Source: Quercus robur (Eukaryota; Streptophyta; Magnoliopsida; Fagales; Fagaceae). From it: a stretch of 64,000 nt of DNA. Under the pieces are notes generated by a model, which saw nothing but the letters and a program-made list of their open reading frames with translations, had not been told where the DNA came from and did not search any database. The DNA is taken from assembly GCF_932294415.1 (NCBI RefSeq), contig NC_065545.1:41888327-41952326 (forward strand), written 5' to 3'. Each line of letters starts with the position of its first letter. Position 1 is the stretch's first letter. The position numbers were made by a program, and so were the translations under genes. This document shows positions 45,521 through 57,075 of the stretch, piece by piece.

Positions 45521-46658
45521 CTATTGGTAATACTTTCGCAAGTGCTCGATATTCCATGGATGTGGCAGCTTCTATCCGTCTAACGTCTCCAGATAGTAAG
45601 TGCCTTTCCTCTGTCATGATGTGATCCGGTAAGGTCTTTCCCAATTAGGGCCGAGCTTCCCTTGGGTGGGGTTTTTAGCAGCGCCCATGACTTTCCTTAG
45701 AATGAGATCTCCAACTTGGAAGTCTCTGCGTCAAACCCGTGAGTTGTAGTGCTTAGCCATGCGATCCTGGTATCATGCTAGCCTTTATTATGCTGCCACC
45801 CTGACTTCATCTACTAGGTCAAGTTGTAGACGCAAGGCCTCGCCGTTTTTGCTGTCATCGTGGTTATGCACCTTGTAGCTTGTAAGTCTGACCTCAGCTG
45901 GTATGACTGCTTCGTTCCCATACGTTAGCCAAAATGGTGTCTCTCCTGTGGGCATCCTCCTTGTCGTCCTGTATGTCCATAGTATGCTTGGCAACTCTTC
46001 AGGCCATATACCCTTTGCCCCCTCGAGCGGAGTCTTGATAATCTTGAGTAAGGATCGGTTCGTGACTTCGACCTGACCGTTAGCCTGAGGGTGGGCAGGG
46101 GAGGAGTAGTGGTTCTTTATCCCTAACTGCGAGCAAAAATCTCGGAAGGAGTTGTTGTCGAATTGCTTCCCATTATCCGAGACAAAAACTCTAGGGATGC
46201 CAAACCTGCATATGATGCATCTCCAGACAAAACTCCATACGTTCTTCTCCATAATGGTGGCCAAAGCTTCAGCTTCCACCCATTTTGTAAAGTAGTCAAT
46301 GCCACTACCAGGAACTTTAGTTGTCGTACTATTGTAGGGAATGGTCCCATAATATCTAATCCCCACTGAGCGAACGGCCATGGGGCCATCATCGGGGTCA
46401 ACTCTTCGGTTGGTTGTCTAATAATATTGCTGAACTTTTGGCATTTGTCACAGGTCTTAAATAAGCCTCGGTATCCTTCTGCATGGTAGGCCAATAGTAC
46501 CCTGCTCGCACAAGCTTGTGCACTAATGACCTTGATCCCGAATGGTTTCCACAAATCCCCTCGTGTACCTCCCTCATGACGTAGTCCGCCTCTTCCGTAC
46601 CCAAGCATCTCAGATATGGACGGGAAAAGCCTCTTTTGTACAGGACATCTCTTATCAA
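45521..46658 (-). pseudogene. Integrase of gypsy element 2
   Basis: Minus-strand blocks in order: HHCC finger (VHEGICGNHSGSRSL, then CDKCQKF), DDE core WGLDIMGPFP, VSDNGKQFDN and NGQVEVTNRS, and a C-terminal GPNWEGPYRI. Frame changes occur near 46450 and 46310. Stops lie around 45780 and in the C-terminal part (45521-45780). The three acidic catalytic residues are present. Confidence 0.87.
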
Positions 46659-46799
46659 GACGAATCTCGCCGCTTAGACCTTCAGCTTTCTTGCAGCCTC
46701 CTTTCTATCTGGCAGGACCCGCTTTTTAAGTATGAAACTAATGGTGCGGTCCAGTTACTTTTAGAGCCTATCTCCTGTATGTCGTTGGAATCTACTAGT

Positions 46800-47711
46800 G
46801 GAGAAAGCTGAACAAAAGAGAGTACATTACTAGGGATGATCATATGCCCTGTTGAAGTGGCCTTGGCAAGGCAATCAGCTTGCTCATTTTCTCCTCCTGG
46901 GGATTTGGACGATTTTGGCCTCTAGGTCGTCTACTCTTGTCCTTACTTGATCAAGGTACCTTTTCATCATTTTGCTATTGCACTCATAGTCTCCATTTAC
47001 TTGGTTAGCAATGACCTAAAAGTCGCAGTAAACGACTACGCTTGCGGCTCCTGCTGCTTTGGCGAGGTCGAGGCTTGCTACTAATGCTTCGTACTCTGAT
47101 TCATTGTTGGTAGTAAGGAAGTCGAGATGGACCATACATTCAACCGTATCTCCTTTGGGTGACAATAGCACGATGCCGGCCCCCTCGGCTTGTCTGTTGG
47201 ATGATCCGTCCATATATATGCTCCAATGAGGGGACTCTTCTGCCCCCTTGTCTTCGTTGTGAGTGAACTCTGCTATGAAGTCCGCGACGACCTGTCCTTT
47301 GATGGCAGTCCGTGGGCGATACTGGATATCAAACTCGCTTAACTTTATAGCCCATAGCGCTAGTCGACCCGCGGCTTCAGGATTGCTTATCGCCCGTCGC
47401 AAGGGTTTGTCGGTCAGAACGTTCACTGTATGGGCTTGAAAGTATGGCTTGAGCTTGCAAGCTGCAGTTACTAATGCAAATGGGAGTTTCTCCATAGGTA
47501 GGTATCTTTCTTCGGCACCGCGAAGCACTCGGCTCGTTTAGTATACAGGCTTTTGCACTATTTCTTCTTCTCTGACTAAGGCAGTGCTGACGGCTGTGGA
47601 GGAAACGGCCAGATAGAGGAAAAGCTCTTCCCCTGGCTGCGATGGGCTTAGCAGCGGTGGGGAAGAGAGATAAGCCTTCAACTCCTCAAATGCTTGCTGA
47701 CATTCGACTGT
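46800..47711 (-). pseudogene. Dual RNase H region of gypsy element 2
   Basis: The first RNase H is degenerate (LRGAEERYLPMEKLPFALV). The archaeal-like second RNase H has WSIYMDGSSN, NNESEYEALV, VVVYCDF and, past a TAG at about 47016 and a frame change, NEQADCLAKA. All four acidic positions are traceable. A further TAG separates it from RT. Confidence 0.82.
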
Positions 47712-48809
47712 CTACTCAAATGATCTCTTCAGCGTGCAGAAGAAGGGCAAACATTTATCCGTTGCCCTCGACATGAACCTATTTAGTGCCTCTATTTTTC
47801 CGTTGAGGTTTTGTACTTCCTTCACATTTCTCGGCGATGCCATCTCCATAATGGCCCGGATCTTGTCCGAGTTGGCCTCAATCCCCCTTTGAGACACCAA
47901 AAATCCTAGGAATTTTCCTGCCGTTACTCCGAAGGCGCATTTTCCTGGATTGAGCTTCATGTTGTAAGAACGAAGGGTGTCGAATGTTTCCTTGAGGTCT
48001 CCCAAGTGATCCTCCTCCCTTCGGCTTTTTACCAGCATGTCGTCAATGTAGACTTGGACATTCCTCCCAATTTGCTGCGCGAACATTTTGTTCATAAGCC
48101 GCTGGTACGTTGCGCTCGCATTCTTTAGGCCGAAGGGCATTACTTTATAACAGAAGAGGCCTTGATTGGTTACAAACGAGATTTTCTCCTGATCAGCGTC
48201 GTGCATTCGGATTTGGTTGTAACCCGAAAAAGCGTCCATAAAGCTTAACAGCTTGTGCCGAGCCATAGAGTCTACTAGAATGTCGACCCTTGGGAGGGGA
48301 TAACTGTCTTTGGGGCAGGCCTTGTTAAAATTGGTGAAGTCTACGCACATCCGCCACTTCCCGCTAGCTTTTTTAACCATTACTACGTTCGCTAGCCAAT
48401 CGAGGTAGTAGACTTCCCTAATGAAATTTGCGTCCTGTAGTTTACGGATTTCTTCCGCTATGGCCTGATCTCGCTTCGAGGAGAACACCCTTTTTTTCTG
48501 TCGAACGGGTTGGAAGGAAGGCGATACATTTAACCTATGTACCATGACCGAAAGGTCTATCCCCGGCATGTCTTCATGGCTCTAGCCGAATACGTCCCGA
48601 TTACTCCAATTTTGGCGGATCGCGGGATTAGCCAGGGTTCCAATTTTGGTCGTTCGGTCAGGATTAGAATTGTTTAGGAGTATCTCTTCTACCGGCTCCA
48701 TCACCATCCGATGCTCTTCTATATTTATGGCCTGGACTTGATCCTCCATTTCCATCATGGCCATGTAGCATTCCCGTGCGGCCACTTGACTTCCGCGCAG
48801 CTCTCCCAC
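47712..48809 (-). pseudogene. Reverse transcriptase of gypsy element 2
   Basis: A 285-aa open segment (48569-47712) holds WRMCVDFTNFNKACPKD, LLSFMDAFSGYNQI, FGLKNASATYQRLM and VQVYIDDMLVKSR. The YIDD active site is intact, unlike element 1. The upstream linker (48809-48585) is in the same frame but is cut off by a TAG at 48582-48584. The open part ends at TAG 47712-47714. If the stops were polymorphic the RT itself could be active; as read it is broken. Confidence 0.9.
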
Positions 48810-50706
48810 TCCGTAGTCGGTAGGTTGAAGTTACAACCCTCCACGAATTGAGCATGGGTCGTCCAAGGATAGCGCTGTAGGCAAACGAGCAATCGACCAC
48901 CAGGAATGTTACGTCCTTGATGATCTATTGCGGGTAATCACCTACCATTATGGGCAATGTGACCACGCCTAGGGGGAATACCCGACTCCCTCCAAAGCCA
49001 ATGTGCGGGGCGTTCGTCGGAATCAATCGTTCCTTGTTGATACTTATCTACTAAAACGTCGGGTAGTATAGGATATCTGCTAAGCTGCCGTTGTCGATCA
49101 ACACCCGGTGCATGTTGTAGTCTCCTACCCATATGCTGATAACAAGCGCGTCGTCATGCGGGTGGTGAAGACATCGCGTATCTTCTTCTGAGAACCTGAT
49201 AATGGGGCCTTCTCTCCGTACTATCTTTGGCACGGCTCCCGTCAGCTGAACATTTTGTACTATCCTAAGGTAGGTTTTGCTGGCCTTTTTGGACGACCCA
49301 GCGGCAGCTGTTCCTCCCACGATCATCCTTACGTCCTCTATGGGGGGTCTTGGTCGCTCATTATCCTGCCGGGGGTGCTGGTCTTGTGAAGGTGGATATG
49401 TTCTCTCCTTACTGACTAACTTCTGTAGTTTTCCTTGTCTGATAAGGGACTCAATCTGCTGCTTTAGGTCATAGCAATCGGCCGTGTCATGACCATGGTC
49501 ACGGTGGAAGCAGCAATATTTATCCCTTGACCGTTTGTTGGGATCACTCTTCAGCTTTCCAGGGAACGTCAGAGCCCCCTCGTCCTTGATTTGCATTAGG
49601 ACTTGATCTATCGAGGCGGCCAATGGAGTGAAGCTTGTGAATCTTCCTCCCAGGGGCTTAGGGCGTCTTTCATCCCTTCGGTTTCTTGTCCTTACCTTCT
49701 TTAGGCCTTGGTCCTGCCGTGTGTCTTCTTGCCTCTCTCTTTTCTTGGGTCTTTCTTTTCGGGCTAGCAGTGCGTCTTCAGCGTTCATATACTTGGTGGC
49801 CCTGTAAAGCACCTCTAACATGGTCTTCGGGTCGTTTTTGTACAAGGAAAACAAAAACTTACCATTCTTCAGCCCATTAGTGAATGCTGCTACAAGTATC
49901 TTGTCGTCGGCTTCGTTGATCGAGAGTGCCTCCTTATTGAAGCGGGATATGTAGGATTTCAGCGTCTCCTCCTCTCGATGCTTGATGCTCATCAAGCAAG
50001 CTGTAGACTTCTTGTACCTATGTCCCCCGATGAAGTGCGCAGTAAATTGAGCGCTTAACTCCTTGAAGGTGCTGATGGAGTTGGGCGTCAACCGGCTGAA
50101 CCAAATTCTTGCCGCACCCTTTAGTGTTGTAGGGAAGGCCCTACACATGATCGCATCTGCTACTCCTTGAAGGTGCATCAAGGTCTTAAAGGTCTCTAGT
50201 TGATCTAGAGGGTCCTTGACCCTGTCATAACTATCTATCTGTGGCATGCGGAACTTACTCGGCAGGGGGAAGGAGTTGACGGAGGCGGTGAATGGCGAGT
50301 CAATTCGGTTAACAAGGTCGTCAAGATCGCTGGACACTCGTCCCTTTAGAGCGTTCATCATAACTTCCATTTGTTCCTTCTTTGCCTGCATCTGCGCGAT
50401 AATAGGTGGCAGAGCTGTATTTGCGAGGGAAGGGAGGCTCACGTTTTGTCGCTCCGGCCTACTTGGGGCGTTACAGGCCTATGGCCCCTCTTGATTCTTT
50501 CTTTCAGCGCTGGTTCCTTCTTGATCTGCTCCTTGGTTGTCAAGTGCTGCGTTTCTTTGGTGTAGTTGCTCTTCTAGGTCGCGATTTTGTTTGGTGAGAC
50601 ATTCCACGACAGCGGCGAGAGTTTTAACTTGTCTCTCGAGGGCAGTCGTGGGTGGTTCTTCTTCTTGAACGTCGTTAGTGGTTGCCATTGAGCGAGTGAG
50701 CACCAT
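48810..50706 (-). pseudogene. gag-protease of gypsy element 2
   Basis: Gag starts at ATG 50706 with a short coiled-coil segment (LERQVKTLAAVVECL). A TAG near 50479 interrupts; the same frame reopens at 50442 for 463 aa. The gag core (IWFSRLTPNSISTFKELS) and the C-x2-H-x4-H-x4-C knuckle CCFHRDHGHDTADC match element 1 in spacing. The protease site VLIDNGSLADILYY follows. After two stops near 49051 the second protease half is seen as FAYSAILGRPMLNSW (about 48840-48890), then a frame change. Confidence 0.87.
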
Positions 50707-50750
50707 GCAACTCTTTTGTCCGGGAAGCGATAATATGGCTTACAACTTCC

Positions 50751-50766
50751 CCCACAGATGGCACCA
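50751..50766 (-). other. Primer binding site of element 2
   Basis: On the minus strand TGGTGCCATCTGTGGG lies two bases after the 5' LTR. It matches the element 1 PBS except at two positions. Confidence 0.75.
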
Positions 50767-50768
50767 AC

Positions 50769-51365
50769 TGATGATGCAGAAGAAATCAGCAGTAAGTCAC
50801 ACAGTCCTCTCACACTCAAAATAGCACCTGCACGACAAAAAAGAGAAGACTTAACAGAGGGCACCGGTGTGGTGCTGGCCAAATACCCTTCAAAGGTCAA
50901 GTTAGAACTATTCTCACAACTCTAGAGTGCTAGAGAGGGTAAATTATGCGTACCTTGGTTTGCAAGAATGCTTGAGTTTTTATAGTAGTAGAGGGTTGAC
51001 CTCTTTTCCTTGGAATAGAAGTCCTTTCCTTATAGGAGTCTTCTTGGGCATATTTCGTGAGATCCATTCCATATAGGAATCCCTTTGGGTATCACTAAAG
51101 GTGGAGAGCAAGACATTTCCTTATATACGCAATCATGGATGGCAAGCAATCCTTTAATAAGGTCGTCAACTTACCCTACGCCTTCAGCCTTAATCCCATC
51201 AGCTTCATGATCCCGTCAGCCCTTGGGTATGCCTTGCCGGTGCCTCTTTCTAAACATCCCTTTTGTTGATACCTATCAATGAAGGCTGACGGGTTTAATT
51301 GTATTCATCCTCTCTTAACCGTCGGCTTGTCTTATTGTAAGTAATCTCCATTTTTATCCACATCA
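50769..51365 (-). repeat. 5' LTR of gypsy element 2
   Basis: A 597-bp LTR of the same length as its partner at 40432. The minus-strand start is TGATGTGGAT and the end is GCATCATCA. A TATATAA box lies near 51121-51127. Confidence 0.87.
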
Positions 51366-51370
51366 GTGGT

Positions 51371-52961
51371 TGAGCCTTGGATGTCTCAAACATGGAGGAT
51401 CTTGGCTAGGTTGGTTTAAGAGAAGAAAAGAGAAAGTGAGAAGATACAGAAGACAGGAGATAGAGAGGAGAGAGTGTGAAAGTTTAATAAAATATAAGTT
51501 TTTAAGTTTAGCATCAATGAACAATAGTTTTTATATATAAGACATTATTGTAGCTAGATTGTATTTTTTTTTTTTTTTAAACTAGCCTTCCAAATAGTGC
51601 CCACTTTTTATGGTTTGATGCTATGAATAGCAATTTGAGGGATTCTACAACCCCTAATGCTAATGATCTGAGAGAATTGTTGGTTTTTTCTAGTTGTTTT
51701 CATTAAAATCTTATAGAAAACCTCTTTAAAAATATCCTTATAATCACATTTGAAACAAGAGTTCAACATGAAAAAAAAAAAAAAAAAAACTAGTATTGAT
51801 TAAACTTACCAAAAATATAAATTATCAACTAAACAATAATACCCACATTAGTGGTGTTTGGTGTCCACATGTCAGGTTTTGTCGAATTGATCACCAACCC
51901 ATACTCGACCTAATTCTATAGGGTCTTAAAATCTAAGACCCACTGCCAATTGTTATGAACGTGAGTCGTCGATTGGAAAAGTCATTCGATTTTCGACAAT
52001 CATATTGATCAAAGTCATCGTCCTCCTAGACCATGGTGGCTCTTGGCAAAGATATTGAGATCTTCATTGGACTTAGTAGGATCTTATCAAATCGATGAAG
52101 ATCTCGCCAAATCTGGTAAGGTCTTCATTGAATCCAATACCTTCATCACAATGGTGAGTAGCGGTATGCTAGAGAAGAATGAACAAAAGCAATATACTTG
52201 TTGGGTTGATCAAAGATTTGGGAGGAGAGAATAGTCATTTGAACCAATATTGATTGGTTGGAATGATATTCACCTGTTGTCATTCGTTGCACCACTTAGA
52301 TCAAGCAAATCTCAATTCATATGGCTTCAAATTGGGCAGTTTTGTTGGGTCAAGGTTAGACCTGGACAACCCTAATCCACGTAATCCATTAATTTAGAGC
52401 AAGAGTCAACCCGCCCATTCACCTAATTTCACATTCACATTCATAATTATAAATTCTCGAAACCTTTAAATTGATACTTGAAAATTATATTTTTGCAATT
52501 TTTAAAAAGTTTGGGGATGATTCCCAAAATTTTTAGGTAAATTTTGGAGATTTCATGAGGTATTTTCTTCATTTTAATCGCTTTGGGAGGTATTTTTGTC
52601 ACTTTTATGGATTTAAAAGTTTTTCAATCATATTGGAGGTAAAGGTATGTTTATTTTGAGGTTTCAAAGTTATTTTGTTGATTTAGGGGTGTTTAAGTTA
52701 TTTTGAAGGATTTTTTGAGATTTTAGGGGGGGCATTTATATCATTTCAGAGGTTTTATTTATTTATTTATTTTTAGGCCATTTTGATATATATATATATA
52801 TATATTTATTTATTTATTTATTTATTTATTTGAATATTTTAGGGGAATGGGAAAGTTTTAAGGATATTTTGGTTTTCTTGGATTAGGAATATTTTTGTTA
52901 TTTTAGAGGTTTAAGGGGTATTTTGATCATTTTGGATATTTGGCTGTTATTTATATTTTGG
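51371..52961. other. Non-coding region, old repeats
   Basis: No convincing gene. A possible Harbinger-like right end (reverse: GATCATTAGCATTAGGGGTT) lies near 51653-51672. (TA)n and (TTTA)n runs lie around 52785-52830. The open frame 52043-52234 has no recognisable features. The remainder is AT-rich. Confidence 0.4.
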
Positions 52962-54309
52962 CGAAAATACTGTTTTAGTCCCTACATTTGGGGGTCACGG
53001 TTAATTTAGTCCTTACACTTTGGAAGCAGTCAATTTGGTCTCTATTATTTTCAACTTATAATCAATTTGGTCCATACCATTAACTCACTAATGGAGCATG
53101 TCTACATGACAAACGGTGTGTTCTGTTGGCACAATTAAAACTTATGTGGCAACTAAATTAATTATAAAAAAAAATTATTGACATTAAAAAATGCCACATC
53201 AAAAACTAAATAATTAAAAAAAATTAATTAAAAAAAATATTACAAAAGAACTAAAAAGAAAAAGAAATGATAATGATAATCTAGGTTATTTAGAATATGT
53301 CAAGAAACTTAGAAAGTTAAAATTCAAACCCAAAAATATAGAGAAAAAAAGAAAAAGAAAGAGATGAAGAACAACGTCGTTGCTGAGAAAATGGTGCTGT
53401 AAAAAAACAATGTCCCACCAAATGGTTTTTACAAAAAGACCGTTATCATTGATCACCAAACTCATCTCATTCAAACCAAGAGGAACTTATTTCAAGAGAA
53501 AAAGGGTAGATTTAAAACTTCCCTAAACCTGAAACTCTCTATTTCTCTAGCTTGTTCTTTCTTCTCTCAATGATTTCTATCTCTTAACATTAGCAACCTA
53601 GCCACTCGCCAGCCCAAAAACCACCACCACAACACCAAGGGTGGTTCTCACACTCTCTTCCCTCAATTTCTCTATGAGTTCTCTAAGTTGGTTTAGTCAA
53701 GTTGACCCAGACCCACACCCCCACAATCTCTCTCCTTCGTCAAAATGGGTGCTTAGAGATGGAAACAAATATGTTGTGTTTGCGATTTTAGATCTAGCTT
53801 TTGTCTCTTGAAAATGAAATGAAATGTGAGATTGCGATTTGTGTTTGTTTAGATTGTGTCAAAATTTATGTTTGAATTTTTTAATTTGATTTGTGCTTTT
53901 GTTTTTGGTTGCCAGAAGAAAATGGAAGAAAATCTAAGAATGTAATTGGTAATTTTTTTTTTTTTTGATAAAGTAATTGGTAAATTTGATTTTTGTGTTT
54001 GGTTACCAAGAAAATCTAGGAATGTAAAACTAAAAAATTAATTTTTTTTTGTTTTTTTAATTTAAATGCTGACGTGGTATTTTTAAATATTTATTAAAAA
54101 AATTTATTTTTATAATAGTTGCCATGTAAGCCTTAAGTGTGCCAACAATGCACACCGTTTTCCATGTAGGAGTATTACATTAGTGAGTTAACAGTAGGAA
54201 CCAAATTGATTGTAAGCTGAAAATAACAGAGACCAAATTGATAGTTCCCAAAATGTAAGGACTACATTGACTATGATCCCAAAATATAGGAACCAAAATA
54301 GTGTTTTCG
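52962..54309. mobile_element. Non-autonomous MULE-like element with long inverted ends
   Basis: Left CGAAAATACTGTTTTAGTCC and the reverse complement of the right end, CGAAAACACTATTTTGGTTC, begin inverted repeats of about 200 bp, with shared blocks such as TCAATTTGGTCTCT and GTTAACTCACTAATG. The inside (about 53170-54110) has no transposase. Long inverted ends suggest a Mutator-like element. A 9-bp target duplication was not identified. Confidence 0.65.
53953..53972 (-). mobile_element. Poly-T/TGATAA micro-insertion
   Basis: GTAATTGGTAA occurs at 53942-53952 and 53973-53983, with only poly-T and GATAAA between. It has the same form as the insertion at 34722 and lies inside the MULE-like element. 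Confidence 0.65.
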
Positions 54310-55063
54310 TAAGAGGGAGGGGGGATTCCGAGTTTTTTCTTGGGAGGTTTATAATTTCAGCCTCAGAGAGGTTGTTTTTCCTTAATTAAAGAAAATGATT
54401 TTGGTTTGACCAAGTTTTTTAGCTACCACAGACATATGAAAAATTAGAAAAATTATTTTAGATCACACCATATCAAACATCTTTAATCCCTACCATAGAT
54501 GAGATATCCTAAATGATGTACTATATTAATTACATGGTGACTTTAAATAGTGTTCCTACCCATGGTTTTAAAAACCGAATCGAAAACAGGCCGGCTCAAA
54601 TGAAAACTGGGCACTAATAAGTCTGGTTCTTATCAAAAACCAAAAATTAGAGAAAAAGCAAGTTTAACCAAAAACCGCCGATCAAACCATGAAAACCAAG
54701 ACAGTTAAACCAGTTTCATCCATTTCAATAAATTGACCAAAATAAACAACTATCTTCCTTATTTTGACAGCAAAGTTGGTACTTGTCCCTCATTGAAGGC
54801 AACGTGGCTGCTTGTGAGTAAGATCTAAGATGAGATTTTAGGAAATCTGAAATTTGTGGGTAAAATAAGATTTAAAAAAGTGGGAGAAGCAATGTGAGAA
54901 ATGTGGTGCTTAAAAGAGTTAAAAGGAAGAATTTTTGGTTTTAGCCTTTTAGGTGATGAACTGGTCCAGCGAAGAGAGAGAGGTTTCGCGAAGAGAGAGA
55001 AAGAGAGACACCAAATGAGACTTGAGAAAATTTTTGAAATTGTGTAACTGAGGAGATGACTTA
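54310..55063. other. AT-rich spacer
   Basis: No gene seen. The minus open frame 54825-55250 crosses into a MITE and has low-complexity composition. Confidence 0.4.
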
Positions 55064-55519
55064 CACTATGTTTGGAAACAGAGAATGAGAAGAGAAAAGA
55101 AAGAAAATTGTGCTGACATGACACTTTCCCTTGTTTGGTTGGCATTATAGGAAAGAAAATAAGAGAAAAGGGAAGGAGAGAGCATCTATTGGGCCCACTT
55201 TTTATCATCCACCCAAATTGGGCAGAAATGAGAAGAAAGACAGGTAACATAGCCTACAATTTTGGAGGGTCCACTTCTAATGGCTTCAAAAATTTCAATT
55301 TTGTTCCTCACCAAAACAAACACTTTATTTTTAATTTTGGATATTTAGGTAAAAACACATGTCTAAATTAAATATATTATTTTCTTTTCTTTTTTTCTCT
55401 TCCCACACTTTTTCCAAACATTTAAAAAGGAAGCATATTATTTTTCATTTCTTTTCCTATCTTTTCCCTCTCTCCCATCTCTTATTTTCACTTCCCCTCA
55501 TTTACAACCAAACACACTG
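55064..55519. mobile_element. Tourist-like MITE A
   Basis: Left CACTATGTTTGG and right (reverse) CAGTGTGTTTGG are inverted ends, flanked by TTA at 55061-55063 and 55520-55522. The 456-bp body has purine- and pyrimidine-rich halves (AGAAGAGAAAAG / CTTTTCCCTCTCT) able to fold back. Confidence 0.7.
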
Positions 55520-55526
55520 TTAGTTA

Positions 55527-56023
55527 GGACATGTTTGGTAGACTGTAACGATAATTACATAGAAAAATGAATAGATATTACAAGGAATACAAGATGTTTT
55601 AATGTAATACTTTTTATTATTCATTTGTTTGGTGACAACACAAAAATAGATCCTTGAAGACAATGGAATGGAAATATTTTAAATCAAACTTAAGATATAT
55701 TTTAGGAAATATCTTACTCATATAATTATATATCCTAAAATATAATATTTTTTAAATTTGAAAGAGAGATTAATTATTTTTTTATGATTTTTTATTTTCA
55801 TAATTGTTATGTGAATATGGAAAATTTGTCTATTTTGAAATATATTAATTTTAGAAATTAATACACCTACTAAGGAATAGTTATTTCAACCCTTTAGAGA
55901 TAAATAGCTATTCATAAGGAATGACTGTTCCTTTTAATAAAAGCATAATCAAACTACTGAATAGGTAAACCATAAGAATAACTATTACATCACAGTGCCT
56001 ATTACAGTCTATCAAACGTACTC
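55527..56023. mobile_element. Tourist-like MITE B
   Basis: Ends share GTTTGGTAGACTGTAA (left) and, reversed at the right, GTTTGATAGACTGTAA. TTA lies at 55524-55526 and 56024-56026. The element is 497 bp. Its right end (from about 55928) is also part of every unit of the downstream array. Confidence 0.7.
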
Positions 56024-56225
56024 TTAATCTAATAAGTGAGGGAAAGCGGGTGGGTGGGTAGGTTAGTAGGAACGGGATAAAAGCAAAATTAATGACATAA
56101 AAGACAAAACATTAACAATGGGTGGGTTTCAGAAGATTAAAAAAACAAAAATACTACAATGTGGCTTACGTTTTAAAGCCAACAAAAGTAAAAATCAAAA
56201 ATAAAAAAACAAATAAAATAATACT

Positions 56226-57075
56226 TGTGGGGATATTGGGTCCATGAGCTCATAATCTACGTACACATTGGGCCCGGGAGCTCACTATCTATGTATACAC
56301 TGGGCCTAGGGCCAAATTCGAGGACATAAGGTTGTCCGAAGAGGAGTAAACGTTGTCAGGGGAGTCCGTGTTAGCAATTGGGAAAGTCAGTTTTGGTTAA
56401 TGGGGCCCGGGAGGGTAGGTCGAGGATGAATACCTCTTCGTCTAATCAAAGCCGAAGTTAGAAGAGTCAGTCTGCTGTCTAGGGGAGCACTCCAGGAAAG
56501 TTTTGTTGATACGAATATGCATTACAAGAACGCAGCATAGAGAGGAATTCTAAAATATCTAAGGAGAAAGCTGCTACCACCGCATTGAATGCTCTACAGC
56601 TAACTTTCTGGCTGCATTAATGTAGAGAAGACCCCTAAACAGTACTGCATTGACTACCCCAACGCACAGAGGGCCTGAGAGGGTGTCTGATGAGACAAGC
56701 ACTTAAGTAGAAGCTTGGATGGTCTACAAGTGGAGAGCTAAGATCATCTAAAAAGAACTGTATAATGAAAGAGACCCTTCATGAAGAAGGGATCGAGAAA
56801 TTGAGAGAGAGACACTACATCCAATAGGAAAAAAACTTGTAACCAAACTTAAGAGAAATATATAAGAACTGATCTTCTCCAACCCTGCCAAAGACGATTT
56901 TCTTTAGTTAAAATCAATCTATCTTTCTGTTATTGTCATTTGAATTCACTTTATTTGTCTTCCAACTAATTTTAGCCTAGTTTTCCAATCCACTCTCTAC
57001 AAATTCATTGTTTTGGGTTTTTTGAGCCTGAGTCCATCCATCTTTTGGACTGAGAACTCAAATATGGTCCTTACA
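56226..57075 (+). mobile_element. Solo LTR inside array unit 1
   Basis: The 850-bp LTR runs TGTGGGGATATTGGG to GTCCTTACA. A perfect duplication ATACT flanks it (56221-56225, 57076-57080). It is the same family as the minus-strand solo LTR at 4514-5330 and related to element 1 LTRs. The array sequence is continuous across it. Confidence 0.93.

Larger units (their letters stand above)
40432..51365 (-). mobile_element. Ty3/gypsy LTR retrotransposon 2, Tat-like
   Basis: The 10,934-bp element lies on the minus strand. LTRs are at 50769-51365 (5') and 40432-41028 (3'). Flanks GTGGC (40427-40431) and GTGGT (51366-51370) fit a 5-bp duplication with one transition. Order along the element: PBS, gag, protease, RT with YIDD, RNase H, second RNase H, integrase, minisatellite, antisense gene, PPT. 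It is better preserved than element 1 but carries several stops and frameshifts, so it is unlikely to be autonomous. Confidence 0.9.

Noticed and set aside
36012-51672. Pairing the Harbinger-like left end at 36012 with the right end near 51670
   Set aside because: The ends are similar, but the nearer partner at 39767 gives matching 3-bp flanks and a simpler history. Not fully excluded.
52043-52234. 63-aa open frame
   Set aside because: No domain, no splice context and no sign of selection; surrounded by decayed repeats.
54825-55371. Open frames on both strands
   Set aside because: They cross the boundary of MITE A and have low-complexity composition.
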